From Hymenobacter gelipurpurascens (lineage in GTDB: Bacteria; Bacteroidota; Bacteroidia; Cytophagales; Hymenobacteraceae), in contig NZ_FYEW01000001.1 in NCBI RefSeq assembly GCF_900187375.1, positions 992,001-1,056,000 on the forward strand: DNA of 64,000 bases. The letters run 5' to 3'. Positions 37,274-48,519 of the stretch are shown piece after piece (within the stretch, counting starts at the first letter, position 1; each line of letters starts with the position of its first letter). The position numbers and the translations under genes were made by a program. The notes beneath the pieces are model-generated. The model did not search any database, was not told the origin of the DNA, and saw nothing but the letters and a program-made list of their open reading frames with translations.

Positions 37274-38098
37274 CTAAACGGCTACGTTATGCTCGCGCAG
37301 AGCATCGTTGAGGGAAGTTTTCAGGTCGGTGCTGGGTTTGCGCTGGCCGATGATGAGGGCGCAGGGCACGTGGTACTCGCCGGCCGGGAACTGCTTCGGC
37401 AGAGAGCCCGGAATGACTACTGAGCGGGCTGGCACATAGCCCCGGTACTCCTTCGGCTCGGCGCCCGTCACGTCGATAATGCGGGTGCTGCCCGTGATGG
37501 TTACGCCAGCCCCAATCACGGCTTCCTTACCCACGAAGCAACCTTCCACCAGAATGCTGCGCGAACCCACAAAGGCGCCGTCCTCTACAATTACGGGGGC
37601 AGCCTGTACGGGCTCCAATACACCACCAATGCCAACGCCACCGCTCAGATGTACGCCAGCCCCAATCTGGGCGCAGGAGCCTACAGTAGCCCAGGTATCC
37701 ACCATAGTTCCTTCGCCTACCCAAGCCCCAATATTTACGTAGCTGGGCATCATGATGACGCCGGGCGCCAGGTAGGCACCGTAGCGGGCCACAGCAGGCG
37801 GCACTACCCGCACACCCTGCTGCTCGTAGTTGGTCTTGAGGCGCATTTTGTCGCGAAACTCAAACGGTCCTACCTCTATCGTTTCCATCTGACGGATGGG
37901 GAAGTACATAATAACGGCCTTCTTCACCCAATCATTTACCTGCCAGTCGGCACCTTCGGTTGTGCCGGGCTGGGCCACACGCAGGCGGCCCTTGTCGAGT
38001 TCTTCGATGATATGATGGATGGCCTCGAGAGTAGTGGTTTGCTGGAGCAGGCTTCGATCGGCCCAGGCGGCTTCGATGGTGTGTTGGAGGTCGGACAT
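37274..38098 (-). CDS. dapD: Tetrahydrodipicolinate N-succinyltransferase
   Basis: 274 aa; transfers succinyl from CoA to tetrahydrodipicolinate in lysine and diaminopimelate synthesis. The left-handed beta-helix repeats are clear: VGEGTMVDTWATVGSCAQIGAGVHLSGGVGIGG region (about 130-165), then VIVEDGAFVGSRSILVEG, with the typical IRQMETIEVGPFEFRDKM before it. The C-terminal KTSLNDALREHNVAV is conserved. Succinylase branch DAP synthesis is thus available. Confidence 0.93.
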   Translation of the reverse strand: MSDLQHTIEAAWADRSLLQQTTTLEAIHHIIEELDKGRLRVAQPGTTEGADWQVNDWVKKAVIMYFPIRQMETIEVGPFEFRDKMRLKTNYEQQGVRVVPPAVARYGAYLAPGVIMMPSYVNIGAWVGEGTMVDTWATVGSCAQIGAGVHLSGGVGIGGVLEPVQAAPVIVEDGAFVGSRSILVEGCFVGKEAVIGAGVTITGSTRIIDVTGAEPKEYRGYVPARSVVIPGSLPKQFPAGEYHVPCALIIGQRKPSTDLKTSLNDALREHNVAV

Positions 38099-38220
38099 GA
38101 AAAGTAAAGTGGTCAGTGCGTACTAGTCAGTTATTTCGGGGCCCGAAGCCAGTAAGTGTAGGTAAACTGGCAACCGGAAACCGGCAACTACCAAGCAAAC
38201 TTACCATCTTCACGGCCAAT

Positions 38221-39372
38221 ATGCCGCGTCCCGTCACCATTTTACTCGCCTCAGTTTTAAAGCCGCTGGATGATACCCGCATGCTGGGCAAATTTGCGCG
38301 CACGCTGGCTTCCCGCCCGAATACCGAGATCCATGTGGCCGGCCGCTTCGCCCCCACTCCTACTGGCCTACCCGCCAACTTGCACACCCATGCCCTGCTG
38401 GATGGCAACCGCCTAAGCCTAAACCGCCTGCGCGCCCAACGCCGCTACTGGCAGCTACTCCAGGAAGTGCAGCCGGATGTGGTGTGTGTGCATGCCCCCG
38501 AGCTGCTGCCGCTTACAGTGCTGTGGCGTATCCTGGACCCAGGCCGGCGGTTTGTGTATGATGTTCGCGAAAACTACGCCCTCAACATCCGGACCCAGCA
38601 GGTGTACCCGGCATGGGCCCGCAACACCTTGGCAGCCCTCGTGCGGGGCCTGGAGACGCTGGCCGCCTCAAGAGCTGCGGGCGTTTTGCTGGCGGAGCGC
38701 AGCTATTCGGCTGAGCTCCCCTTTGCCACTCCCAACCGGACCCTCATCCTCGAAAATAAGTACCAGCCGTACACGGGCGAGGATGCCCCCAAGGCCCTAG
38801 GCCACTTGCCAGCTACCACTGAGCCTTTGCGGCTACTGTACTCCGGCACTATTTCGGAGCTGAATGGGGTGTTTGAGGCCATTACCTTTTGGCAGCAGGC
38901 CAGAGCCGTGTGGCCGGCCGCGCAGCTTACCATTGTAGGATTCTGCCAGCAGCCGGCGCAGCTGATACAGCTTTGGTCGGCGATTGACCGCGCCGGAGAA
39001 GGCATTACGCTGCTTGGGGGCAATACGCTGGTGCCGCACGCCCGCATTGTGGAGGAAATAAACCGGAGCCACCTGGGGTTGCTGCCATACCGGCCGCATA
39101 CCAGTACGGCGCGGTGCATCCCCACTAAGCTCTTTGAATATATGGCGCATGGGCTGCCGGTGGTCATACCGCCAAATCCACTCTGGCAAAAAATGATAGA
39201 GCGCTATAAGGCAGGAATATGTATCGACTTTCAGGTCCTAGGCCAGTACCCCTTATCCGGAACGGAACTGGCTGCACTGCTTCAGCAACCTTTTTATCCG
39301 GCTGGGGTCCCTGCAGAAGCCTTTTGGAAAACTGAAGCGGAAAAATTACACCGCTTCATGGATTCTATTTAG
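38221..39372 (+). CDS. Glycosyltransferase (GT-B, GT4-like)
   Basis: 383-aa cytosolic glycosyltransferase. The N-terminal domain (VTILLASVLKPLDDTRM, then VQPDVVCVHAPELLPL) and the C-terminal sugar-nucleotide domain (LRLLYSGTISELNGVFEAI, GLLPYRPHTSTARCIPTKLFEYMAHGLPVV, listed by segment) fit GT4-type enzymes. Donor and acceptor cannot be read. The ATG at 38221 is preferred since the previous 35 codons overlap the dapD promoter region. Confidence 0.75.
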   Translation: MPRPVTILLASVLKPLDDTRMLGKFARTLASRPNTEIHVAGRFAPTPTGLPANLHTHALLDGNRLSLNRLRAQRRYWQLLQEVQPDVVCVHAPELLPLTVLWRILDPGRRFVYDVRENYALNIRTQQVYPAWARNTLAALVRGLETLAASRAAGVLLAERSYSAELPFATPNRTLILENKYQPYTGEDAPKALGHLPATTEPLRLLYSGTISELNGVFEAITFWQQARAVWPAAQLTIVGFCQQPAQLIQLWSAIDRAGEGITLLGGNTLVPHARIVEEINRSHLGLLPYRPHTSTARCIPTKLFEYMAHGLPVVIPPNPLWQKMIERYKAGICIDFQVLGQYPLSGTELAALLQQPFYPAGVPAEAFWKTEAEKLHRFMDSI

Positions 39373-39466
39373 CAACTGTCGATCTTCGCAGCCCGTTTTA
39401 GGAAGCAGGAAGCTGAATTTAGCTACTTTCCACTCCTTTTTCGCCCTCTCCCTCGCAAAATTCCCG

Positions 39467-40480
39467 ATGAGCAACACCCTACGATTTTCTGAAATTGCCG
39501 GTGTAGGCCACTATGTGCCCGACCGTGTAGTGACCAACGCCGATATCACCGGCCTGATGGATACCACCGACGAGTGGATTCAGGAGCGCACCGGGATAAA
39601 AGAGCGCCGGTGGTTTGAGGAAGGCAAGGATACCACCGCCAATATGGCCGCCAACGCCGCCCGCAAGGCGCTGGAAATGGCCGGCCTCACCCCCGACGAC
39701 GTGCAGATGATTGTATTTGCCACCTTGTCGCCGGATTATTTCTTCCCTGGCTCAGGCGTTTTGCTGCAACGGGAACTCGGTATTAAGGCTCCAATTCCGG
39801 CTTTTGATGTGCGGAATCAGTGCTCCGGTTTCGTGTATTCGCTCTCGATGGCTGACCAGTTCATCAAGACCGGCATGTATGATACCGTGCTGGTGGTGGG
39901 CTCCGAAATCCATTCCTCGGGCCTCGATATCAGCACCCGCGGCCGTGCCGTTTCGGTTATTTTTGGTGATGGAGCCGGCGCGGTGGTGCTGCGCCCCTGC
40001 ACCCGCGAAGGGCATGGCATTCTGAGTACCCACCTGCACTCCCAGGGCGAGCATGCCGAGGAGCTTATTGTGAAGGAGCCCGGCTCTAACCGCAATGACC
40101 GGGTAGGCTACATCATGTCGCATGAGGAGGAGCTGTACCCGGTCATGAATGGCCAGAACGTGTTCAAGCACGCCGTAGTCCGGTTTCCACAGGTAATCAA
40201 GGAGGCGCTCGATCAGAACGGCATGCAGCCGCAGGATATTGATATGCTCATTCCGCACCAGGCCAACCTACGCATCACGCAGTATGTGCAGCAGAAAATG
40301 GGCCTCAGCGACGATAAAATTTTCAGCAACATCCAACGCTACGGCAATACCACGGCGGCTTCGGTGCCCATTGCGCTGAGCGAAGCCGTGCAGGAAGGCC
40401 GCATCAAGCGCGGCGACCTGGTGTGCCTGGCTGCCTTTGGCTCCGGCTTCACCTGGGCTTCGGCGCTGATCAAGTGGTAG
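39467..40480 (+). CDS. fabH: 3-oxoacyl-ACP synthase III
   Basis: 337-aa KAS III; condenses acyl-CoA with malonyl-ACP to start fatty acid synthesis. The Cys-His-Asn triad is visible: NQCSGFVYSL, LIPHQANLRI and RYGNTTAASVPIAL. The N-terminal DEWIQERTGIKERRW is typical. Many Bacteroidota carry several FabH-like genes, so a specialised role (for example branched primers) is possible. It ends with TAGGCC. Confidence 0.88.
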   Translation: MSNTLRFSEIAGVGHYVPDRVVTNADITGLMDTTDEWIQERTGIKERRWFEEGKDTTANMAANAARKALEMAGLTPDDVQMIVFATLSPDYFFPGSGVLLQRELGIKAPIPAFDVRNQCSGFVYSLSMADQFIKTGMYDTVLVVGSEIHSSGLDISTRGRAVSVIFGDGAGAVVLRPCTREGHGILSTHLHSQGEHAEELIVKEPGSNRNDRVGYIMSHEEELYPVMNGQNVFKHAVVRFPQVIKEALDQNGMQPQDIDMLIPHQANLRITQYVQQKMGLSDDKIFSNIQRYGNTTAASVPIALSEAVQEGRIKRGDLVCLAAFGSGFTWASALIKW

Positions 40481-40655
40481 GCCTATCCCGGCCCGCACTC
40501 AGAAAAAGTTACTTTGCTAGGCCAGTGCGCTGGCATGCGTAGTAGTTGATTTAGTGGCAGTCGGCTTCCGGCTGCCACTTTTTTCTTGTAGGCCTGCTCT
40601 AATCTTTGCGCGCCAAATCCATCAAATTCTTCATTTTTGGTTTTTACTTGAAGAA

Positions 40656-41315
40656 ATGCCCAGTTACACCGAGGAGAATTATCTAAAAGCCGTTTATAAA
40701 CTTGCCGAAGCGCAGCCTGGCGTGGAGGTCAGCACCAACCGTGTGGCGGAGGAGCTCCAGACCCGGGCCGCCTCCGTTACCGATATGCTCCGGCGGCTCG
40801 GTGAGAAGGGCCTGCTCCACTATACCCGCTACCGGGGCGTATCCCTCACCGAGGAAGGCCGCCGTGTGGCGCTACTCACGATCCGGAAGCACCGGCTCTG
40901 GGAAGTATTCCTAGTGCAACAGTTGGGCTTCTCCTGGGATGAGGTGCACGATGTGGCGGAACAGATGGAACACATCGACTCCGATCTGCTCATCCGGCGC
41001 CTTGATGAGTTCCTGGGCTTCCCGCAGCTCGACCCCCACGGCGACCCTATCCCAACTGCTGAAGGAGCTATTCTTCGCCCCCAGCACCGCCTGGTTTCCG
41101 AGCTGGTACCCGGCGACCGAGGCACCGTCGTAGCTGTCAAAAACACCTCGGTTCCCTTCCTGCAGTACCTGGATAAAGTCGGTTTGAACTTAGGTGCCAG
41201 CCTTGAAGTACTTGATAAGATAACGTTTGACAACTCATTAGAAATCAGAATAAACGGATCAACCAAATACCTCATATCCTCAGAGGTTAGCAGAAACCTG
41301 TACGTGACTGACTAG
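40656..41315 (+). CDS. DtxR/MntR-family metal-dependent regulator
   Basis: 219-aa repressor with winged helix (SYTEENYLKAVYKLAE to RRLGEKGLLHYTRYRGVSL), a metal-binding dimerisation domain (HRLWEVFLVQQLG, EVHDVAEQMEHIDSDLLIRRL), and a C-terminal SH3-like FeoA domain (LVPGDRGTVVAVKN). The His/Glu/Asp arrangement is that of Fe- or Mn-sensing DtxR/MntR members. No transporter is adjacent, so targets are elsewhere. Starts at the ATG at 40656. Confidence 0.88.
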   Translation: MPSYTEENYLKAVYKLAEAQPGVEVSTNRVAEELQTRAASVTDMLRRLGEKGLLHYTRYRGVSLTEEGRRVALLTIRKHRLWEVFLVQQLGFSWDEVHDVAEQMEHIDSDLLIRRLDEFLGFPQLDPHGDPIPTAEGAILRPQHRLVSELVPGDRGTVVAVKNTSVPFLQYLDKVGLNLGASLEVLDKITFDNSLEIRINGSTKYLISSEVSRNLYVTD

Positions 41316-41490
41316 TGCCTATAGTCACATGCACGAATACCAAGGTTGGGCTTTTATGACGACTAGCAGGCCATCTACCTTTCGTTTTGCACCTCTCCAA
41401 ATGTCCCGGCCGGTAAAGCCCCATGGGGCGACGTTGTAGGGGCCTAGGCCAGTAGCTCGTACCTTTACGGAAACATCCTATTCTGTTCCC

Positions 41491-42882
41491 GTGGCCCTAC
41501 CGCTTCCAGTTTCGCTATCCGATACCATTGTGGCATTATCGACCCCGCCCGGCGCGGGCGCTATCGCACTGGTCCGCCTCTCGGGGCCACAAGCTATTGG
41601 CCTCACCGATGGTGTGTTTGCCGGCAAGCGCCTGCGCGACCAGCCGGGCCACACGCTGCACTTCGGGACCATCCGCGACGGTGACCGGATTCTGGATGAA
41701 GTGGTCGTGTCCTTGTTTCGGGGACCGCACTCCTATACCCGCGAGGATGTAGTGGAAATCAGCGCCCACGGCTCCGACTTTATTGTGCAGCAGCTCCTAG
41801 GCCTGTTCGTTCGGCGGGGGGCCCGCCTGGCCGAAGCGGGCGAGTTTACCAAGCGCGCCTTTCTGCACGGCGCCTTTGATCTGGCCCAGGCTGAGGCCGT
41901 AGCCGACCTCATTGCAGCAGACTCTGCCCTCTCACACCAAGTAGCCATGCAGCAGATGCGGGGTGGCTTCTCGCAGGAGCTGAAAGACCTTCGTGGGCGG
42001 CTGGTGCAGTTTGCGGCCTTGCTGGAATTAGAGCTGGATTTTGGGGAAGAAGATGTAGAGTTTGCTGACCGCACTGGCCTAGTAAAGTTGTTGCGGGAAG
42101 TACAGGCCCTGGTGCGCCGCCTGCTCCGCTCCTTCGAGTTGGGCAACGTCATCAAGCACGGCGTCACAACGGTTATTGCCGGCCGCCCCAACGCCGGCAA
42201 AAGCACCCTGCTCAACGCTCTCCTAAACGAGGAACGAGCCATCGTTTCGGAAGTGGCCGGTACCACCCGCGACCTGATTGAGGACGAAGTGAGCCTCGAC
42301 GGGATTCGCTTCCGTTTCGTAGATACGGCCGGCCTCCGCGACACTACTGATCTGGTAGAATCCATTGGCGTAGAGCGTACCCTAAAGCGAGTTCAGCAAG
42401 CAGCTTTGGTTATATATCTATTTGATATAACGAGCACTACTCCTGCTCAACTTCAAGCTGAAATTGAAGCACTGAGTCTCCCGGCTACTATTCCCGTACT
42501 GGCCGTGGGCAACAAGATGGACGTGGCTTCCGATGCAGAAATTGCCGCTTTCCAGTCTGGCCCTAATACTGCCCTGATTGCTGCCTCCCGCGGCGACGGC
42601 CTCGACGAACTTCGCGAAACCCTGCTGGCCCGCGTGCGTGGCGAAGGCCTGGACCGTGCTGGCAGCAGCACCATCGTCACGAATGTGCGCCATGCCCGCA
42701 GCCTGGAGCAGGCCTCGCAGCACTTGGATGCCGTGCTCAGTGGCCTAGCCGCCGGTACCGGCACCGAGCTTCTGGCCGCCGATCTGCGCCATGCTTTGTC
42801 CGACCTGGGTCAGATAACCGGAGAAATCAGCAACGATGATTTGCTGACCAGCATCTTCACGCAGTTCTGTATTGGTAAGTAG
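41491..42882 (+). CDS. mnmE: tRNA modification GTPase MnmE
   Basis: 463 aa; with MnmG it builds the 5-carboxymethylaminomethyl group on U34 of tRNAs. GTG start at the conserved DTIVALSTPPGAGAIALVRLSG N-terminus. N-terminal tetrahydrofolate domain, then the G domain inserted in a helical region: GRPNAGKSTLLNALL (G1), VAGTTRD (G2), VDTAGLRDT (G3), NKMD (G4). It ends in the catalytic FCIGK. Confidence 0.93.
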   Translation: MALPLPVSLSDTIVALSTPPGAGAIALVRLSGPQAIGLTDGVFAGKRLRDQPGHTLHFGTIRDGDRILDEVVVSLFRGPHSYTREDVVEISAHGSDFIVQQLLGLFVRRGARLAEAGEFTKRAFLHGAFDLAQAEAVADLIAADSALSHQVAMQQMRGGFSQELKDLRGRLVQFAALLELELDFGEEDVEFADRTGLVKLLREVQALVRRLLRSFELGNVIKHGVTTVIAGRPNAGKSTLLNALLNEERAIVSEVAGTTRDLIEDEVSLDGIRFRFVDTAGLRDTTDLVESIGVERTLKRVQQAALVIYLFDITSTTPAQLQAEIEALSLPATIPVLAVGNKMDVASDAEIAAFQSGPNTALIAASRGDGLDELRETLLARVRGEGLDRAGSSTIVTNVRHARSLEQASQHLDAVLSGLAAGTGTELLAADLRHALSDLGQITGEISNDDLLTSIFTQFCIGK

Positions 42883-43153
42883 TGGCCTAGGCTGTTTAGC
42901 TGGGGGTGCACGTCAGCACGCTAAAACAATCGTTAGCGCAAGGTCAACTCTCGCATTTATAACCACTTACCTATACATCCTTCTATTACCTCATCAAAAA
43001 CCCATTTATTATACCACATATTTCCAACCTGGTCCTTTTCTTTGTGGCTTCACCTCCACGGCAAACAACAACCGGGCGGGTTTTGTAGTATAGACGCCAA
43101 CTGCTTATCGGGATTTCTCTCTGTTCCCGTAACCCACCCTCTAACCCACGCTC

Positions 43154-44443
<1,290 letters not shown>

Positions 44444-44470
44444 GCCACTCCCCCTTTCACGTTAGCACAC

Positions 44471-44503
44471 AAAAAAGCCCGCTGGTAGCGGGCTTTTTTC
44501 GTT
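44471..44503 (+). terminator. Terminator after gltA
   Basis: Perfect 13-bp arms (44471-44483 and 44487-44499), A-rich then T6, followed by CGTTT. Confidence 0.88.
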
Positions 44504-44520
44504 TATACAGAAGGCAGTGC

Positions 44521-44880
44521 CTATTTGAGGTTCACGGCCGTCATGGTCACTTTGTTCTGATCATACACAGCCATCTGGCGGGGGCGCAACACGGCGGCCA
44601 GGTCCCACTCATAGCGCATTTGGATGTCGGCCATGGCTTCGTCTAGGCCAGTAGCATCACTGGCTAAGCGCTGACGAACATCAGCTGTTTCGGTCAGCAG
44701 ACGCAGGTTAAGCTGACGCACTTTTACATATTGGCCTTCGCTCAAAGGCAGCTTTTCAGCCATCTGGCGGGTTAGCGTTTTAGCCCGCTCGTGCAGCTTG
44801 GAGCCATCGGTGGGTGCTGCCTGGGCATTACCAGTAGAATACAAAGCACACATCAAAAGAATAGTAGCGAGGGTTTTCAT
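44521..44880 (-). CDS. LTxxQ-type small secreted helical protein
   Basis: 119-aa secreted protein (signal peptide ending GNAQ). Helical; LSEGQYVKVRQLNLRLL and LRPRQMAVYDQNK mirror the neighbouring gene and the one at 30186-30590. Resembles Spy/CpxP-like periplasmic proteins but lacks the full consensus. The ATG at 44880 keeps the signal peptide terminal. Adjacent paralog upstream, 133 bp away. Confidence 0.65.
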   Translation of the reverse strand: MKTLATILLMCALYSTGNAQAAPTDGSKLHERAKTLTRQMAEKLPLSEGQYVKVRQLNLRLLTETADVRQRLASDATGLDEAMADIQMRYEWDLAAVLRPRQMAVYDQNKVTMTAVNLK

Positions 44881-45013
44881 GGTGGTAGGATTTAGGTAGA
44901 AAGGAATGGGATAAGTGCATTTGGCAACAATTGAAAGCCACCAAAGAAGAAGCAATCAGATTAGCAGTTAGCGCAGAAGGCCCGCAACAAATAAGCCCTC
45001 TGCGCCACTGAAA

Positions 45014-45388
45014 TTAGCGGGGCGTAGAGCCGAGAGCCGTCATGCTGGTGCGGGCCTGCTCATACATAGCCAGCTGGGCGGGGCGCAGCAACGACATCAG
45101 GTCTGACTCGTAGCGGGCCTGGGCATCAGCCAGACGCTGATCTAAAGCCGCCGAATCAGCACCCAGCAGGCTCTTCAGTTCATCAATCTCCGTGAGCATC
45201 CGAACATTCAGCTGCTTTACGCGCAGGTACTGCCCTTCATCCAACCGAGCTTTCTCTGCAATTGTACGCGTCAGGGCTGTAGCACGAGCCTGAACAGCCG
45301 AGGGGCCTTCTGATTCAGAAACTGACGACGCCATAGCAACGCTTTGTAAACCGACTAACAGACAAGCGAAAAAGTAGGCTTTTTTCAT
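45014..45388 (-). CDS. LTxxQ-type small secreted helical protein
   Basis: 124-aa secreted protein (signal peptide with cleavage near SVAMA). LDEGQYLRVKQLNVRMLTE and LLRPAQLAMYEQAR align with the downstream paralog, suggesting tandem duplication. The region upstream (45389-45692) is strongly AT-rich, as it is for the distant paralog. Confidence 0.65.
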   Translation of the reverse strand: MKKAYFFACLLVGLQSVAMASSVSESEGPSAVQARATALTRTIAEKARLDEGQYLRVKQLNVRMLTEIDELKSLLGADSAALDQRLADAQARYESDLMSLLRPAQLAMYEQARTSMTALGSTPR

Positions 45389-45692
45389 AGTGGTGAAGGA
45401 TTAAGTAAGGAAGTGGAAAGTGTGACAGATTTAAGAAGCAGGAGTGACTAAGAGCTGATACTTGGTTTATAAGCGCCATTATCCTATCTGATCCTGATAC
45501 CCAAACATACAATTTATAATTTAATAAAAAATAGAAATTTTATCACTATTCTATTCTATAACTTTCACTGGAAAATATTATTTTTCTCATTATCAATCAT
45601 TTAATAGTTAAACCAAAAAGAGAAACTACAAACAAAAAAACCTGGCTGCTTACGCAACCAGGTTCTATAATTTAGCCAAGAGGCTGTTTTAC
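45389..45692. other. 304-bp AT-rich intergenic region
   Basis: Upstream of the LTxxQ-type gene and downstream of the OmpA-family gene. Most of it (45480-45630) is A/T runs. It holds one terminator (annotated). No gene recognised. Confidence 0.5.
45635..45668 (-). terminator. Terminator after the OmpA-family gene
   Basis: Arms AACCTGG (45639-45645) and CCAGGTT (45658-45664); on the minus strand followed by T7. Confidence 0.75.
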
Positions 45693-47642
45693 TTACAAAA
45701 TCCGTAGCTCAATCCGGCGGTTTTGCTGACGGTGTTCCTCCGAGTCGTTGGGTACGAGCGGCTTCGCCTCACCATAGCCTTTAAAACGCAGCCGGTTCGC
45801 ACTAACGCCTTGCGTCACGAGGTAACTATACACTGATTTAGCCCTGTTCTGCGACAGCGCAACGTTGTCTTCGTCCGTGCCCACATCATCCGTATGCCCC
45901 GATACTTCTACCTGAATATCAGGATATTGCTTCATAAAGGCAATAAGGCGGTTTAGCTCTGTCCGCGACTTAGGTTTCAGCGCAAACTCCTTTGTATCAA
46001 AGAAAAGGTTGTTGAGTACGATGCTACGCCCCGACCTTACTGGCTCCAAATAAATGTCTAGTGTCAGGGGATTAAACGCCCGCTTATCGGTATAATCGAA
46101 ACTCAGGCTCTTCATCAGGTATTTGTTGGCCGCCGCATACATGGCGTATTGGCGGCCTTCGTTCAATACCACAGTGTATTCGCCGTTTTCGCTGTCTGAA
46201 CCAACGTACTGCACCAACTCATCGGTGTTCAGATCATAGAGCTGTACGTCGGCCTGAATGGGCTTTTTGGTAACGGCATCGAATACCCGGCCTTGCGTAT
46301 AAGTGCTGGTTTCGCGGGCCCTGATAATCTGGGGCACTTCGAAACCAAATAGTTCTACTGGCCGGTCGCGCTCCTGCTTTACGCCAGGCTCAGTTGCCCG
46401 TGAGCGAGAACAGAAGCCTCGGCGGTTATCAGAACCGATAAACAAGGAGGCCTCGTTTTCGAAAGTATTCAGTGGATAGCCGAGGTTTTCGGGAGTGCTC
46501 CATTTATTCGGGGCCTGCAGCACACACCGATATACATCTAGGCCACCCATCCCCACCAGCCCATCGGTCACGTAGTAAAGTGTCGTGCCGCTGGCATGAA
46601 TAAAGGGAGCCATATCCTTCCCAGCGGTATTGACAGGTTCGCCCAAGTTGCGAGCAGGCGTCCAGTTACCGTCCGCGTCCAGGGTCGTCATGTAGATATC
46701 CTCCTGACCCTTACCCCCGCGGCGCGTGCTGGTGAAATACAACGTGCGCCCGTCGGCGGAGAGCGTCGGCTGCGAGTCCCACTCCGGCGAGTTCACTGTC
46801 CGGCCCAGGTTCTGGGGTTTGCTCCAGTTGTTGCCGGTTCGGCGTGAGATGTACAAATCGCAGTTTCCTACGGAGTTCGGCCGGTCACAAGAAGCAAAGA
46901 CCAGGGTCTTGCCATCACCCGAGATGGTGCCGGCACCTTCGTTGTAACTGGTATTGATGGCCGCAGAAATGGGCGCCGGTTCCCCAATGGCACCCTCTTT
47001 CGTGAAGGTACTGATGAACAGGTCTTCCCCGCTTTCCGACGTTGGGCGGCCTGTGAAGAGCAGGAAACGGTTATCAGCCGTGAGGGCCGGAAAATATTGA
47101 AACCGAAACCTGTTGAGCGGTTCGCCTAAGCGCTCCGGCTGCGGCCCTGTAGGGGCTGCCATGGCCTTCTTGGCAAACTCACAGTTCAGCAATTGCCGCT
47201 GAGCACGCGGGCCATTCCGGTTGCTCTTGGGAGCCGATTTGAGGTACTTCTTATAGCTGTCTGCCGCCGTAGTATACTCACCAAAGGTCATGGCAAGCTC
47301 TCCTAGCGTGAAGTAGTCGTTAGCTCGCAAAGGGTCGAGCGGGAGCTTACTTACACCGTCGCGGTAGGCCTCAAACGCCGGGCGGTTTTCGCCCATGGCT
47401 TTCAGCAAAGAGCCTTTCATCACATACGGCTCTCCCAGTGAAGGAAACTTCTGGTTTAGCTGATTGAGTGTTTCAATAGCCTTCGTGAAGTCACGATCTT
47501 TGGCTTGTGCCTGCGCTTTTTCCCAAAGGTTACGGGCTTTGGAGTTGGTAGTAGCCAGTTTGGCCTGCGCGGCAGCACTCATGGGAAGTAGCCCACCAGC
47601 TAGCAGGAGCACAAACAAGGGAGCAGAAAGCAGACGGCGCAT
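45693..47642 (-). CDS. TPR-PD40-OmpA outer-membrane protein
   Basis: 649-aa secreted protein. Signal peptide (ending SAAAQ), TPR-like helices (about 30-160), PD40/WD40-like beta-propeller repeats (SADGRTLYFTSTRRGGKGQEDIYM and similar, 180-430), a carboxypeptidase-regulatory-like domain (about 460-540), and a C-terminal OmpA domain (VEVSGHTDDVGTDEDNVALSQNRAKSV, LRFKGYGE) that binds peptidoglycan. This architecture is common in Bacteroidota, often linked to type IX secretion or gliding loci; that role is not shown here. The ATG at 47642 gives a clean signal peptide. It follows queE by 17 bp. Confidence 0.85.
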   Translation of the reverse strand: MRRLLSAPLFVLLLAGGLLPMSAAAQAKLATTNSKARNLWEKAQAQAKDRDFTKAIETLNQLNQKFPSLGEPYVMKGSLLKAMGENRPAFEAYRDGVSKLPLDPLRANDYFTLGELAMTFGEYTTAADSYKKYLKSAPKSNRNGPRAQRQLLNCEFAKKAMAAPTGPQPERLGEPLNRFRFQYFPALTADNRFLLFTGRPTSESGEDLFISTFTKEGAIGEPAPISAAINTSYNEGAGTISGDGKTLVFASCDRPNSVGNCDLYISRRTGNNWSKPQNLGRTVNSPEWDSQPTLSADGRTLYFTSTRRGGKGQEDIYMTTLDADGNWTPARNLGEPVNTAGKDMAPFIHASGTTLYYVTDGLVGMGGLDVYRCVLQAPNKWSTPENLGYPLNTFENEASLFIGSDNRRGFCSRSRATEPGVKQERDRPVELFGFEVPQIIRARETSTYTQGRVFDAVTKKPIQADVQLYDLNTDELVQYVGSDSENGEYTVVLNEGRQYAMYAAANKYLMKSLSFDYTDKRAFNPLTLDIYLEPVRSGRSIVLNNLFFDTKEFALKPKSRTELNRLIAFMKQYPDIQVEVSGHTDDVGTDEDNVALSQNRAKSVYSYLVTQGVSANRLRFKGYGEAKPLVPNDSEEHRQQNRRIELRIL

Positions 47643-47659
47643 AGAAAGGCGGTAGGAGG

Positions 47660-48334
47660 CTACGGGATATCGAGGAATTTGTGTGTCTGTAACGACACCT
47701 GCCACTTGGGGTTCTCCTTCACGTAGTCAACAATGAGCGGCATCATTTGCGAAACTTTGCTCCACTCGGGCTGCAGATATAGCCGGCAGCTGGGGCTCAC
47801 TAAAGCGGCATGCTGCTCTGCCCAGGCAAAATCAGACTTATTAAACACGATTATTTTCAGCTCATGAGCTGCAGCCAGCACTTCTGGCAATGGTGCCTTG
47901 AATTTTTTGGGCGAGACGCAAATCCAGTCCCATTCGCCGCTTAGCGGGTAAGCGCCGCTGGTTTCAATCCAGTTCTGGCACCCGGCCGCGTGCAAAGCTG
48001 CCGTGAGGTGGCCTAGGTTATGCATGAGGGGCTCGCCCCCCGTAATAACCACGTTGCGCCCGGCGTGGGCAGTAGTAGTGGCGACAATATCTGGAATAGA
48101 TACCCGCGGATGCGCGTCAGCATCCCAGGATTCTTTCACATCACACCATACGCAGCCTACGTCGCAACCACCCAGGCGGACGAAGTAGGCAGCGCGGCCG
48201 GTGTTGTAGCCTTCGCCCTGAATGGTGTAAAACTGCTCCATCACGGGCAGTGCAGGTGCCGGAGCCCCACCTGTCGGGGCCACCGACGCAATAGGAAGTT
48301 CGTGCAGCAAAATAGGGTATTCTAAAAACGACAA
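47660..48334 (-). CDS. queE: 7-carboxy-7-deazaguanine synthase
   Basis: 224-aa radical SAM enzyme of queuosine synthesis. The iron-sulfur motif is CDVGCVWC in FVRLGGCDVGCVWCDVKESW. EQFYTIQGEGYNTGRAAYF precedes it and VITGGEPLMHNL follows. The start is TTG; an internal ATG at 48241 also exists but would remove residues common in the family. It precedes the OmpA-family gene on the same strand. Confidence 0.9.
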   Translation of the reverse strand: MSFLEYPILLHELPIASVAPTGGAPAPALPVMEQFYTIQGEGYNTGRAAYFVRLGGCDVGCVWCDVKESWDADAHPRVSIPDIVATTTAHAGRNVVITGGEPLMHNLGHLTAALHAAGCQNWIETSGAYPLSGEWDWICVSPKKFKAPLPEVLAAAHELKIIVFNKSDFAWAEQHAALVSPSCRLYLQPEWSKVSQMMPLIVDYVKENPKWQVSLQTHKFLDIP

Positions 48335-48487
48335 ACCGGGCCGTCAGATGGGCAGAAACCAGGAGCTTCCATTGCCTTTTCTAACGGCCCGACTTTAAAA
48401 GTAGTACAACGCCTTGAAATCTAAAAGCCTGAAGCAGCTTTGATTGGATTTTACAAGGTAAACCAACGATGCAGGCTTATTACCAGG

Positions 48488-48519
48488 CAGGCCTAGGCCA
48501 GCGTACTGGCCTAGGCCTG
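48488..48519. repeat. Perfect 14-bp inverted repeat at the folD stop, TAGGCC type
   Basis: Arms at 48488-48501 and 48506-48519 with a 4-nt loop (CGTA). Each arm is centred on a CCTAGG palindrome. The right arm contains the last codons and TAG stop of folD. It could act as a terminator stem, but no T-run follows. Confidence 0.75.
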